DNA of 41,872 nt from an uncultured Bacteroides sp. GTDB lineage: Bacteria > Bacillota > Clostridia > Lachnospirales > Lachnospiraceae. The stretch's first letter is position 1; every line of letters begins with the position of its first letter. Location of the stretch: NCBI GenBank assembly GCA_945913015.1, contig CAMECH010000023.1, forward strand, positions 1-41,872, in the 5' to 3' direction. This document shows, piece after piece, positions 7,976 to 16,812 of the stretch. Both the position numbers and the translations under genes were made by a program. The notes below the pieces were generated by a model. It was given only the letters and a program-made list of their open reading frames with translations, searched no databases and had not been told where the DNA came from.

Positions 7976-10900
7976 TTACTGCTGGCTCTTCTTGAGGAGT
8001 CTCTCGTACTTCTTCTTTGCATTAGCTTCAGCCTCTGCGAACAGCTTCTCTGCTCTCTCAGGATTCTGCTTCTTCAAGTTGATGTAACGGTTCTCACCCA
8101 TGATGAAGTCTCTGTATTCCATTGTAGGAGCCTTGCTGTCAAGAACAAATGGATTCTCACCTGCAGCTTCTCTGCGAGGGTCAAATCTGAACAGATTCCA
8201 GTATCCTGACTGAACTGCAAGCTTCTCTTCCTCGATTGCCTTTGACATACCCTTGCGGATACCATGGTTAATACATGGAGCGTAAGCAATTACGATTGAT
8301 GGGCCATTGTAGCTCTCAGCTTCCTTAATTGCCTTTACGCACTGATTCATATCAGCACCCATAGCAACCTGTGCAACATAGATGTAACCATAGCTCATTG
8401 CAATTGCAGCAAGGTCTTTCTTCTTAACGTCCTTACCTGCAGCAGCAAACTGTGCGATTGCACCGAGGTTTGTTGACTTAGAAGCCTGTCCGCCTGTATT
8501 TGAGTAAACTTCTGTATCGAATACGAATACATTTACATCCTTGTTTGATGCAAGAACATGGTCAAGTCCGCCGTAACCGATATCATAAGCCCATCCGTCA
8601 CCACCGAGAATCCACTGTGACTTCTTTGAAAGGAATTCCTTCTGCTCAAGAACTTCCTTAGCCTTGTCACATCCGCATGCCTCAAGTGCTGCAACAAGCT
8701 TATCTGTAGCTACAGAGTTAGCTTCACCGTCTTCGTATGTAGCGTAGTACTCTTCAATTGCAGCCTTAACCTCAGCATTATCTGTTGAAGCAAGAATGTC
8801 ATCAAGCTTAATCTTGAGTGAGCTTCTGAGAGCATCTGCGCCGAGCTTCATACCGAAACCAAATTCAGCATTGTCCTCGAACAGTGAGTTAGCCCAAGCA
8901 GGACCCTTGCCGGCCTTATTAACTGTATATGGAGTTGAAGGTGATGAACCTGCCCAGATTGAAGAACAACCTGTTGCATTGGCAATCATCATTCTGTCAC
9001 CGCAAATCTGTGTGATAAGCTTTGCATAAGGAGTCTCACCACAACCTGCACATGCACCTGAGTACTCAAGCAGAGGCTGTCTGAACTGTGAACCCTTAAC
9101 TGTAGCAACCTTGAACTTCTCAAGAACTTCAGGCTTATCAGAAACTTTAAGTCCGTAGTCGAAGAACTTCTGCTCATCCATCTGTGACTCAAGCGGAGCC
9201 ATCTTAAGAGTATCAGCCTTGTTGTTACCAGGGCAGACATTAGTACATGAACCACATCCTGTACAGTCGAGAACTGATACTGTCATTGAGAAGTAATATC
9301 CCGGCATACCTGTCATTGGATGAATCTTCATTCCTGCAGGGGCTGCATTCTTCTCTTCCTCGTTCATTACAACAGGACGAATTACAGCATGTGGACATAC
9401 ATATGCACACTGGTTACACTGGATACAATTCTCTGAATTCCAGCATGGAACATCTACTGCAACACCACGCTTCTCGTAAGCTGCTGTACCCTGTGGGAAT
9501 GTACCGTCGATAACATTCTTAAATGTAGATACAGGAAGCTTATTACCTTCACAAGCGTTAATAGGCTTCTGAATATTGTTAACGAAGTCAAGAACCTCAG
9601 GTCTTCCTTCTGTTGCAACTGATGAAAGGTCCTCATCAACCGCATTCTTCCACTCTTCCGGAACAGGAACTTCGATAACTTCTCCGGCACCTCTCTCGAT
9701 AGCCTCAAAGTTCATCTTTACAACATCTTCACCCTTCTTAGCATATGAATGCTCAGCAGCCGACTTCATATAACCGATTGCCTCATCCTCAGGGATGATG
9801 TTAGCCAGTTTGAAGAATGCTGACTGAAGGATTGTGTTGATACGTCCGCCAAGTCCGATTTCCTTACCAAGCTTGATACCGTCAATGATATAGAACTTAA
9901 CATTGTGTTCAGCCATATATCTCTTAGCCTGTCCAGGAATATGAGCGCCAACCTCTTCAGGTGACCACTCACAGTTAAGAAGGAATGTACCGCCGTCCTT
10001 AACGTCCTGAACCATGTTGTACTTACCCATATATGCAGGGCAGTGACATGCAACGAAATCAGCCTTGTCAATAAGGTATGTAGACTTAATAGGTGTCTTA
10101 CCGAAACGAAGGTGTGATGTTGTTACACCACCTGACTTCTTTGAATCATAATCAAAATATGCCTGAGCATACATATCTGTATGATCACCGATAATCTTGA
10201 TTGAGTTCTTATTAGCACCAACCGTACCATCTGCACCAAGTCCCCAGAACTTACATGATGTTGTTCCTTCAGGAGCTGTGTTTGGATTCTCTGTACGTGG
10301 AAGTGAAAGGTTAGTAACATCATCCACAATACCGATTGTAAAGTTCTTCTTTGATGTATTGTTGTATACAGCAATGATATCTGCAGGAGTTGTATCCTTT
10401 GAACCAAGGCCGTAACGTCCGTTCAATACTGTTACATTCTCGAACTCAGTATCCTTAAGTGCCGCAAGAACATCAAGGTAAAGAGGCTCACCGATTGAAC
10501 CAGGTTCCTTTGTTCTGTCAAGAACGCTGATTGTCTTAACTGACTTAGGCATTACTGCAAGGAGATGCTTTGCTGAGAATGGGCGGTACAGACGAACCTT
10601 AATTGCGCCTACCTTCTCACCCTTAGCTGTAAGGTAATCAATTGTCTCATCAATTGTGTCACAAACTGAACCCATTGCAATGATAACTCTGTCTGCATCA
10701 GGAGCACCAACATAGTTGAATGGCTTATAGTTTGTACCAATCTTGGCATTAACCTTATCCATATACTCCTCAACAATATCAGGAACTGCATCGTAGTATG
10801 GGTTAGATGCTTCTCTTACCTGGAAGAAGATATCCGGGTTCTGCGCTGTACCGTGGAGTACAGGATGCTCAGGATTAAGTGCTCTCTTCTTAAATGCTGC

Positions 10901-11500
10901 AACAGCATCCATATCGCACATTTCCTTCAAATCCTCGTAGTCCCACATCTCAATCTTCTGAATCTCATGAGATGTACGGAAACCATCAAAGAAATGAACA
11001 AACGGAACACGTCCCTTGATTGCTGCAAGATGTGCAACAGCGCCAAGGTCCATTACTTCCTGAACACTTGAGCTACAAATCATTGCAAAACCGGTCTGAC
11101 GGCAGGCATAGATATCCTGATGATCACCAAAGATTGAAAGTGCATGGCTTGCCAAAGCTCTGGCAGATACATCAATAACACCAGGTAATAACTCACCGGC
11201 AACCTTATACATGTTAGGAATCATAAGAAGAAGACCCTGTGAAGCCGTATATGTTGTTGTCAAAGCACCGGCTGAAAGAGCACCATGGAATGCACCTGAA
11301 GCGCCTCCTTCTGACTCTAACTCGAACAACTTAACGGTATCTCCGAAGATGTTCTTTCTTCCCTGTGTTGCCCACTGATCTGTGTAGTCGGCCATTGGTG
11401 AAGAAGGTGTGATAGGATAGATAGCAGCTACTTCTGTAAACGCATAAGATACGTGTGCAGCAGCTGTATTACCATCCATAGTTTTCATTTTTCTTGCCAT
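7976..11500 (-). CDS. nifJ: Pyruvate:ferredoxin (flavodoxin) oxidoreductase
   Basis: This single-chain enzyme oxidatively decarboxylates pyruvate to acetyl-CoA and CO2, reducing ferredoxin or flavodoxin. The 1,174-residue length is normal for the homodimeric form. In order it shows the N-terminal pyrimidine-binding domain (YPITPSSPMAD), the gamma-type domain, an 8Fe ferredoxin insert (CIQCNQCAYVCPHAVIRP and CTGCGSCTNVCPG near residues 690-760), the CAGCGE cysteines and the thiamine-diphosphate region GGDGWAYDIGYGGLDH with YSNTGGQASKS. GAGAGG precedes the ATG. It is a monocistronic unit with its own promoter and terminator. In fermenting clostridia this is the central pyruvate-catabolic enzyme. 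Confidence 0.97.
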   Translation of the reverse strand: MARKMKTMDGNTAAAHVSYAFTEVAAIYPITPSSPMADYTDQWATQGRKNIFGDTVKLFELESEGGASGAFHGALSAGALTTTYTASQGLLLMIPNMYKVAGELLPGVIDVSARALASHALSIFGDHQDIYACRQTGFAMICSSSVQEVMDLGAVAHLAAIKGRVPFVHFFDGFRTSHEIQKIEMWDYEDLKEMCDMDAVAAFKKRALNPEHPVLHGTAQNPDIFFQVREASNPYYDAVPDIVEEYMDKVNAKIGTNYKPFNYVGAPDADRVIIAMGSVCDTIDETIDYLTAKGEKVGAIKVRLYRPFSAKHLLAVMPKSVKTISVLDRTKEPGSIGEPLYLDVLAALKDTEFENVTVLNGRYGLGSKDTTPADIIAVYNNTSKKNFTIGIVDDVTNLSLPRTENPNTAPEGTTSCKFWGLGADGTVGANKNSIKIIGDHTDMYAQAYFDYDSKKSGGVTTSHLRFGKTPIKSTYLIDKADFVACHCPAYMGKYNMVQDVKDGGTFLLNCEWSPEEVGAHIPGQAKRYMAEHNVKFYIIDGIKLGKEIGLGGRINTILQSAFFKLANIIPEDEAIGYMKSAAEHSYAKKGEDVVKMNFEAIERGAGEVIEVPVPEEWKNAVDEDLSSVATEGRPEVLDFVNNIQKPINACEGNKLPVSTFKNVIDGTFPQGTAAYEKRGVAVDVPCWNSENCIQCNQCAYVCPHAVIRPVVMNEEEKNAAPAGMKIHPMTGMPGYYFSMTVSVLDCTGCGSCTNVCPGNNKADTLKMAPLESQMDEQKFFDYGLKVSDKPEVLEKFKVATVKGSQFRQPLLEYSGACAGCGETPYAKLITQICGDRMMIANATGCSSIWAGSSPSTPYTVNKAGKGPAWANSLFEDNAEFGFGMKLGADALRSSLKIKLDDILASTDNAEVKAAIEEYYATYEDGEANSVATDKLVAALEACGCDKAKEVLEQKEFLSKKSQWILGGDGWAYDIGYGGLDHVLASNKDVNVFVFDTEVYSNTGGQASKSTNLGAIAQFAAAGKDVKKKDLAAIAMSYGYIYVAQVAMGADMNQCVKAIKEAESYNGPSIVIAYAPCINHGIRKGMSKAIEEEKLAVQSGYWNLFRFDPRREAAGENPFVLDSKAPTMEYRDFIMGENRYINLKKQNPERAEKLFAEAEANAKKKYERLLKKSQQ

Positions 11501-11580
11501 GAATGAATACCTCTCTTTTCCTTTTAATTGTTAATAGAAATTAGCGTCGTACGCTATTCATTTCCGTTAATATTTATTTT

Positions 11581-11609
11581 ATTATTTATTGGCAAAAAAG
11601 TAAAGTCAA
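11581..11609 (-). promoter_or_regulatory. Candidate sigma-A promoter for nifJ
   Basis: On the minus strand TTGACT (11609-11604), a 17-bp spacer and AATAAT (11586-11581) give five of six matches in each box. It lies about 80 bp upstream of the nifJ start and downstream of the amt terminator. Confidence 0.7.
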
Positions 11610-11646
11610 TAATGAAATTTTTCATCATTTTTCACAATTCACCGTC

Positions 11647-11691
11647 AACAAAAAAAGCCCGCCAGCCGGATAATCAATCCAGCCAGCGAGC
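11647..11691 (-). terminator. Strong rho-independent terminator after the amt-PII gene
   Basis: A 15-bp stem (11657-11671 with 11677-11691; Watson-Crick plus G-U pairs) has a 5-nt loop and is followed on the minus strand by seven T residues. It lies about 75 bp after the amt stop. Confidence 0.9.
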
Positions 11692-11766
11692 CTTTAAGCA
11701 TATATCAGCTGCTTTCGGCATTGTGCTTTGGAAAACTGATTTAGAAACCTGCTTTAGAAAACCGGT

Positions 11767-13464
11767 TTAGAAATCATCAGCTCCCTGCAAAGCATCATAA
11801 CCTGTCTCACCTGTACGAACCTTTACAACATCCTCGATATCATGAACGAAAATCTTGCCATCGCCGATGTGTCCTGTGTAAAGAACCTTTCTTGCAGTCT
11901 CAATGACATCCATTACAGGTACCTTTGCAACAACCATTTCTACCTTAATCTTAGGAAGAAGGTTCATATCAACCTCAACACCTCTGTAATATTCTGTTGC
12001 ACCCTTCTGAACACCACATCCGAGAACCTGTGTAACCGTCATACCTGTTACGCCGAGTTCATTCATTGCTTTCTTAAGTGCTTCAAACTTAGCCTGCTTC
12101 ATAATAATTTCAACCTCAGTAATCTTAGCTGAGTCATTATTTACAGAAGCCTTCATTGTTACAGGAACAGACTTTTCAATTGTCTCTGAACCAAGCTCAA
12201 TTACATCACCATCATCAAGGTCATTTGTTGAGAATGTAAATCCTGCGTATGCACTTGCAAGACCATGCTCAGTTGCATCAAGACCTTCAATTTCCTCCTT
12301 GGCACTTACACGAAGACCGATTGTCTTCTTAAGAACACCGAAGATGATAGTCATGCAGACTGTAACCCATGCAAGTACAGCTACAACACCAAGTGCCTGA
12401 ATTCCAAGGAACTTAAATCCACCGCCGTAGAAAAGACCGCCGTCTGTTGCGAAAAGACCTACTGCAAGTGTACCCCAGAGACCATTTGCTCCGTGTACTG
12501 CCACGGCACCAACCGGGTCATCAATCTTAAACACTTTATCAATCAGTTCAACAACAAGTACTACAAGGATACCTGCAACAGCACCTGTTATAGCTGAACC
12601 GAACGGATCCATAACATCACATCCTGCTGTAATTGCTACAAGACCTGCAAGTGTACCGTTAAGTGACATTGATACATCAGGCTTCTTATAACGAATCCAT
12701 GTAAATATCATTGTTACACATGTAGCAACCGCTGCAGCAAGGTTTGTATTGTAGAAAATAAGACCTGCACTTACAACTGATTCATCAGAATCCATGGCAA
12801 CCGTTGAACATCCGTTGAAACCGAACCAGCAGAACCAGAGAATAAATACACCAAGTGCTGCCATTGTAAGGTTGTGTCCAAGAATTGCCTTTGGCTTGCC
12901 GTCCTTAGTATACTTACCGATACGAGGTCCGAGGAAGATTGCACCAATCAGAGCTGCACATCCGCCAACCATATGTACTGCTGTTGAACCGGCGAAATCA
13001 TGGAAGCCCAGCTCTGCAAGCCAGCCGCCGCCCCAGATCCAGTGACCTGAAACAGGATAAACAATCAAAGAAATCAAAAAGCTGTAGATGCAGTATGAGC
13101 TGAACTTTGTTCTCTCTGCCATCGCACCTGATACGATTGTTGCTGCTGTTGCACAGAAAACTGTCTGGAAAATAACAAATGCATACTTTGGAACTCCCGA
13201 AGGAAGAACATCAGCATAGCTTCCAAGAGTAAACAAATCAATTGAGCCAAACAACGGAGATGAACTTCCGAACATAATACCAAAGCCTACAAGCCAGTAT
13301 ATCGGAGTACCAATTGAGAAATCCATCAGGTTCTTCATAATAATGTTACCGGCATTCTTAGCTCTCGTAAGACCTGATTCCAGAATTGCAAATCCGGCCT
13401 GCATAAAAAATACTAATGCGGCGCCTAAGAGCACCCAGATTGTGTTAACTGAACTAAATTCCAT
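11767..13464 (-). CDS. amt: Ammonium transporter with fused C-terminal PII (GlnB/GlnK) domain
   Basis: Residues about 1-430 form an Amt/MEP/Rh ammonium channel. STAVHMVGGCAALIG and DPVGAVAVHGANGLWG carry the two pore histidines, and AERTKF is also typical. From about residue 447 to 565 there is a complete PII regulator. It includes a T-loop with ATEYYRGVEVD, whose Tyr aligns with the modified Tyr-51 of GlnB, then YTGHIGDGKIFV and VRTGETGYDAL of the C-terminal PII signature. Normally GlnK is a separate trimer that plugs the trimeric Amt; here it is tethered, matching trimer to trimer. I chose the ATG at 13464 because GGGAGG lies 8 bp upstream; the longer frame runs through the leader hairpin. 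A terminator follows, and an attenuator-like element lies in the leader. Confidence 0.95.
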   Translation of the reverse strand: MEFSSVNTIWVLLGAALVFFMQAGFAILESGLTRAKNAGNIIMKNLMDFSIGTPIYWLVGFGIMFGSSSPLFGSIDLFTLGSYADVLPSGVPKYAFVIFQTVFCATAATIVSGAMAERTKFSSYCIYSFLISLIVYPVSGHWIWGGGWLAELGFHDFAGSTAVHMVGGCAALIGAIFLGPRIGKYTKDGKPKAILGHNLTMAALGVFILWFCWFGFNGCSTVAMDSDESVVSAGLIFYNTNLAAAVATCVTMIFTWIRYKKPDVSMSLNGTLAGLVAITAGCDVMDPFGSAITGAVAGILVVLVVELIDKVFKIDDPVGAVAVHGANGLWGTLAVGLFATDGGLFYGGGFKFLGIQALGVVAVLAWVTVCMTIIFGVLKKTIGLRVSAKEEIEGLDATEHGLASAYAGFTFSTNDLDDGDVIELGSETIEKSVPVTMKASVNNDSAKITEVEIIMKQAKFEALKKAMNELGVTGMTVTQVLGCGVQKGATEYYRGVEVDMNLLPKIKVEMVVAKVPVMDVIETARKVLYTGHIGDGKIFVHDIEDVVKVRTGETGYDALQGADDF

Positions 13465-13537
13465 AACATAATCCTCCCTATTCATATTTATTTGAATGTA
13501 CGCCAGCACCGTTTTTGTACTTTTTCTATCCTCTGCA

Positions 13538-13590
13538 CAAAAAACAAAACAAAAAATGCGTGCAACTTTCCAAAGAAAATTACACGCATT
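13538..13590 (-). promoter_or_regulatory. Attenuator-like intrinsic terminator in the amt leader
   Basis: On the minus strand a 16-bp hairpin (13590-13575 with 13570-13555, two G-U pairs, TTTG loop) is followed by a long T-rich tract. It lies 90 bp upstream of the amt start. The only gene upstream is on the other strand, so this is not the terminator of a preceding gene. Conditional termination in the amt leader is the simplest reading. A second 7-position hairpin with a hexaloop (around 13605-13630) lies upstream. Confidence 0.65.
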
Positions 13591-13672
13591 TGTGCTCGCT
13601 TTATTCATTTATTATGCCCATATGATAATCATTTATCCATCCAAAATATTGAAAAAATCGGACATTTTTTTA

Positions 13673-13701
13673 TTGACTTTTAATATTGTTTCTAGTAATC
13701 T
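13673..13701 (+). promoter_or_regulatory. Weak candidate promoter for the AraC-family gene
   Basis: TTGACT (13673-13678), a 17-bp spacer and TAATCT (13696-13701) lie about 40 bp before the AraC-type gene. The -35 is good and the -10 is poor. The 275-bp gap to amt otherwise holds only the amt leader hairpins; I found no clear minus-strand promoter in it. Confidence 0.3.
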
Positions 13702-13739
13702 AATCAAAACTTCATTTTTTTAGGAAGGACTCTGAAATA

Positions 13740-14546
13740 ATGAACAGCAATAACATCCGATGCATGCAACCGCTTATTTTTCACGATACTTTACACACTT
13801 TAAATAAATACAGCATTAAATGCAGTGACCGGTTTGCTTATTGTGAAATCGAAAGTGAGGGCAGCATAACATTATCCATTATTCCCGACGAGCATCTCAT
13901 ATGTATTTTGGGATTTGATACATGTTCTTCGGTTCAGGAGGCTTCGCTTACAATAGCAGGCTCCTTCACAGCTTTTAACCTCTTAGAGCTTGACTCTCAC
14001 AGAATACATGCGCTTCTTTTTCTTCTCCCTGAAGAATTCGGCATACTTTTCCGTGTTCTTCCCGGAATATTTACGGACAGAGCCGCATCATACCGTGATC
14101 TTACGTTCCCGGTGCTTTCCGGTATTAAATCCGTTTTACAAAAACTTCCTCTTTTGCCCGACTTTGAAGACAGGGCGCAGCTTATTTCCGACATAAACAT
14201 GTCACAGCCTTCCTACTCTCCGGTTCCAAAATCATTAATATCAATGCTTGGCATGATACGCGAAGTTTCAGGCATGATTCACATTTCGGAGCTGTCCGCT
14301 GAATTTGTATATTCCGAGCGCCATATAACGCGGCTTTTCTCTGACATTCTCGGATATAATGCCAAAACAAGCTGCCGTAACATAAGATTTCACGCCGCAC
14401 TTGAAGAAATTCAAAAAGAGCCCCACCGCAGCAATTCAGAATTCATATTGAATCTTGATTACTCCGATCAGGCTCATTTTCAAAGAGATTTCAAATATTA
14501 TATGCACATGACACCGCGGCAATACATAAAACTTATATCCGGATAA
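13740..14546 (+). CDS. AraC-family transcriptional regulator
   Basis: The C-terminal 100 residues of this 268-residue protein form the two-helix-turn-helix AraC domain. The first HTH covers HISELSAEFVYSERHITRLF, and the second carries the family signature DYSDQAHFQRDFKYYMHMTPRQYI. The N-terminal 160 residues are a sensing domain I cannot assign. AGGAAGG precedes the ATG at a rather long spacing. It is divergent from amt and convergent with the pectinesterase-GNAT gene, whose stop is one base away. Regulation of pectin genes is possible from position but not shown. Confidence 0.85.
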   Translation: MNSNNIRCMQPLIFHDTLHTLNKYSIKCSDRFAYCEIESEGSITLSIIPDEHLICILGFDTCSSVQEASLTIAGSFTAFNLLELDSHRIHALLFLLPEEFGILFRVLPGIFTDRAASYRDLTFPVLSGIKSVLQKLPLLPDFEDRAQLISDINMSQPSYSPVPKSLISMLGMIREVSGMIHISELSAEFVYSERHITRLFSDILGYNAKTSCRNIRFHAALEEIQKEPHRSNSEFILNLDYSDQAHFQRDFKYYMHMTPRQYIKLISG

Positions 14547-14547
14547 T

Positions 14548-15915
14548 TCACTTTTTGTTTATGTACTGAATCATTCCCGGACCAAGCTTATCAGTAGGCC
14601 TTGCCATAAACCCGTGCTTACGGTAAAAGTCCTCACGTCCCTTGGCACACATCAGGTCGAACATCATCTCAGTACCATCGGACGTTATAGACTCCACATA
14701 TTCCGTCAGGCGTTTTAATATGGTGCTGCCGACCCCTCTGCCCTGCACATCCGGAACCACTATAAGATCCTGTACATAAGAGATAACCGCTCCGTCACCT
14801 ACAATTCTTCCCATTCCCACAGGCTTTCCGTCCATATAAGCAGCCACGACAAACAGACTGTTATCAAGAGCCTTCTGTGCCTGCTCTTTGGTCAGTTCTT
14901 TCCAGCCCACAAGGCTTCTTAGTCTGAGATAATTATTAACATCTAATTCATTTTCCCTGTATTCAATCGCAGTACTTCTTGGTGCAAGGACTTTATCACG
15001 TGTATACATTGCAGCTTCCTCATCGCTGAGAATGTGTGCAAAATCCACACGCTTTTCAGGTGTAAATCCGGCACCGCGGCAAGCATATTCCGCATAAAAT
15101 GCTGTCTCATGTGCCACAGGCTTATTCCAGTCATCAAAACCGGCCCCGCTGACATTTTCATCCATGTCACAGTTTATAAAAACAGCCTTTGCATGTTCTC
15201 TCCACGGACGGCTTAACACAGCCGTACCTTTCGGACAGTTACCGGTAAAACGGCAGTTCTCAAATACATACCCGTACTTTTCACCTTCATAAGTTGATGG
15301 TGCGGTATAATATGCATTGATATCCTTGCCTCTGTCGAGCGCATACAATTCGCAGTCATAAAAATATGCCGTTGCACTTCCAAATATAAAATCCACTTCT
15401 CCACAGATATAGCAGTGCTCGTACAGTTGTCTTCCCACACTCCTCTTCGCATGCTCCGTAGGTCCGCGAAATCCTCCCGGTTCCTTCTCTTTCTTTGGCA
15501 GCGGTCCCGTAAATAAAGTATCCTGATGACCTAAAAACCGGCAACCGTCAAAATGGATGTTATCTCCTTCCGCATAGACTGCAACCGCCTGTCCCACCTG
15601 TGTTCCAAATCCTGCCGAATTTTCTATTGTGAGATTCTTTACGGTAATATCATCTGCATTAAAAAGTGCGGTATAAGAACGGAAAGTACCACGCTTAACT
15701 CCGTCGTCCATCATCATGAGTGCATAGTACCCTTCTGTAATAACAGTCTCAAATGCATCCTCACCCTCAATGGTAATCCCGCTCTTCTTAAGCTCTATTC
15801 TCTCTTTATAAATGCCTTTTTTTATTGTAATGACATCTCCCGGCACAGCCGCATCAATCGCAGCCTGCACCTTGTCATAATCACCTGTTCCGTCCTTTGC
15901 AACAATTATCTGCAT
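14548..15915 (-). CDS. Pectinesterase (CE8) fused to a GNAT acetyltransferase
   Basis: Residues about 1-300 form a right-handed beta-helix pectin methylesterase. It shows GIYKERI, VGQAVAVY, GHQDTLF with the catalytic Asp, VDFIFG with the second Asp, and LSRPWRE near the C-terminal end of the domain. Residues about 320-455 form a GNAT N-acetyltransferase with the acetyl-CoA loop VVPDVQGRGVGSTIL and FYRKHGF. No signal peptide is present, so it should act in the cytoplasm on imported methylated oligogalacturonides. I chose the ATG at 15915 because GGGGG lies 8 bp upstream; another ATG at 15930 lacks a site. It follows the lipoprotein gene by 35 bp and could be last in an operon with the two-component genes. 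The acetyltransferase substrate is unknown. Confidence 0.9.
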   Translation of the reverse strand: MQIIVAKDGTGDYDKVQAAIDAAVPGDVITIKKGIYKERIELKKSGITIEGEDAFETVITEGYYALMMMDDGVKRGTFRSYTALFNADDITVKNLTIENSAGFGTQVGQAVAVYAEGDNIHFDGCRFLGHQDTLFTGPLPKKEKEPGGFRGPTEHAKRSVGRQLYEHCYICGEVDFIFGSATAYFYDCELYALDRGKDINAYYTAPSTYEGEKYGYVFENCRFTGNCPKGTAVLSRPWREHAKAVFINCDMDENVSGAGFDDWNKPVAHETAFYAEYACRGAGFTPEKRVDFAHILSDEEAAMYTRDKVLAPRSTAIEYRENELDVNNYLRLRSLVGWKELTKEQAQKALDNSLFVVAAYMDGKPVGMGRIVGDGAVISYVQDLIVVPDVQGRGVGSTILKRLTEYVESITSDGTEMMFDLMCAKGREDFYRKHGFMARPTDKLGPGMIQYINKK

Positions 15916-15950
15916 TAAACATGCCCCCATATTTTCAAGTCAGTCCAAAA

Positions 15951-16748
15951 CTATTTTAATGTAATCTTTGACGCCTTAACGCCCTGTCCGCTGATTGTAA
16001 GCTCAAGGCTTGTTATATTGTCAGCACTGCCCTCCGGCACCATAAAAAGCACAACAGCCTTAAAGTTATCCCCCGGTGCAATCGTCACACCGGAAAGCGT
16101 ATTCAGGTCATTCTTAAGCATCGTGGCATATTCGGTAACACCCGCAGCATTATTGACAGAAAGCTTCATCACTGCACCAAGAGGTGCCGTGTTACATACA
16201 ACCGCTGCGTTAGAAGTATTCTTAAGATTAAACTCAACCGCTGCAATATCCCTGCCGTTCGTTGCCCTTACAGACAATATATCGCTTCCTTCAGGATAGC
16301 TTTTTGTTACTGTGCAGCCGGAATAAGAAATCGTTATACCGTCAAGCATTAATGCTGACGCTAAGTCTGACATACTTCCGCCTGATATTCCGTTGCTCTG
16401 ACCTGAATTACCCGGAAGCTGTGACGGCTTTACCGGATTATTCTGTATATTCTGAGTATTGTGGGAAGAACTGCTGCCGCTTCCGTTCACAACACTCCCG
16501 CTTCCTGACGGTCTCTGAAAATTAGTTATGTTGTCATTCAGCTTAATATATTTCCACTCATTCTCATATGAGTACTTCATAAGCGTTCCTGCAATATATT
16601 CCGCAATGAGGTCGTTTTGTTCCGCCGTTACGGTGACATCACTTCCGCATCCTCCGAGCATAAGAACCACCATGACGCACGGAAGCAGAAAAGCAATCCT
16701 CAATATTCTGTTAAGCTTTGACATATTTACACCGGCTTCTGCTTTCAT
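15951..16748 (-). CDS. Putative lipoprotein with Ser/Gly/Asn linker
   Basis: The N-terminus has a basic region, a hydrophobic core and the lipobox LGGC about 35 residues in, so it should be a membrane-anchored lipoprotein outside the cell. After a short helical part comes a low-complexity Ser/Gly/Asn/Gln linker. A C-terminal domain of about 130 residues with alternating beta-type segments resembles immunoglobulin-like DUF4352-type domains; this is a loose resemblance only. GAGGG precedes the ATG at 16748. A GTG at 16766 and an ATG at 16724 are alternatives. It lies 64 bp after the sensor kinase gene and 35 bp before the pectinesterase fusion. Function unknown. Confidence 0.75.
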   Translation of the reverse strand: MKAEAGVNMSKLNRILRIAFLLPCVMVVLMLGGCGSDVTVTAEQNDLIAEYIAGTLMKYSYENEWKYIKLNDNITNFQRPSGSGSVVNGSGSSSSHNTQNIQNNPVKPSQLPGNSGQSNGISGGSMSDLASALMLDGITISYSGCTVTKSYPEGSDILSVRATNGRDIAAVEFNLKNTSNAAVVCNTAPLGAVMKLSVNNAAGVTEYATMLKNDLNTLSGVTIAPGDNFKAVVLFMVPEGSADNITSLELTISGQGVKASKITLK

Positions 16749-16812
16749 GATACCCTCATTTCCCACATACTTTCTTAACTATAAAGCCAAATCCAATTAA
16801 TTATATCACTTA

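Noticed and set aside
13465-13608. Longer N-terminus for the ammonium transporter
   Set aside because: The extension would translate the leader hairpin and the ribosome-binding site; a good GGGAGG directs the start at 13464.
13555-13640. Confirmed ANTAR dual-hexaloop target
   Set aside because: One hairpin fits loosely but the second stem has only three good pairs, so I keep it as a hypothesis and do not annotate it.
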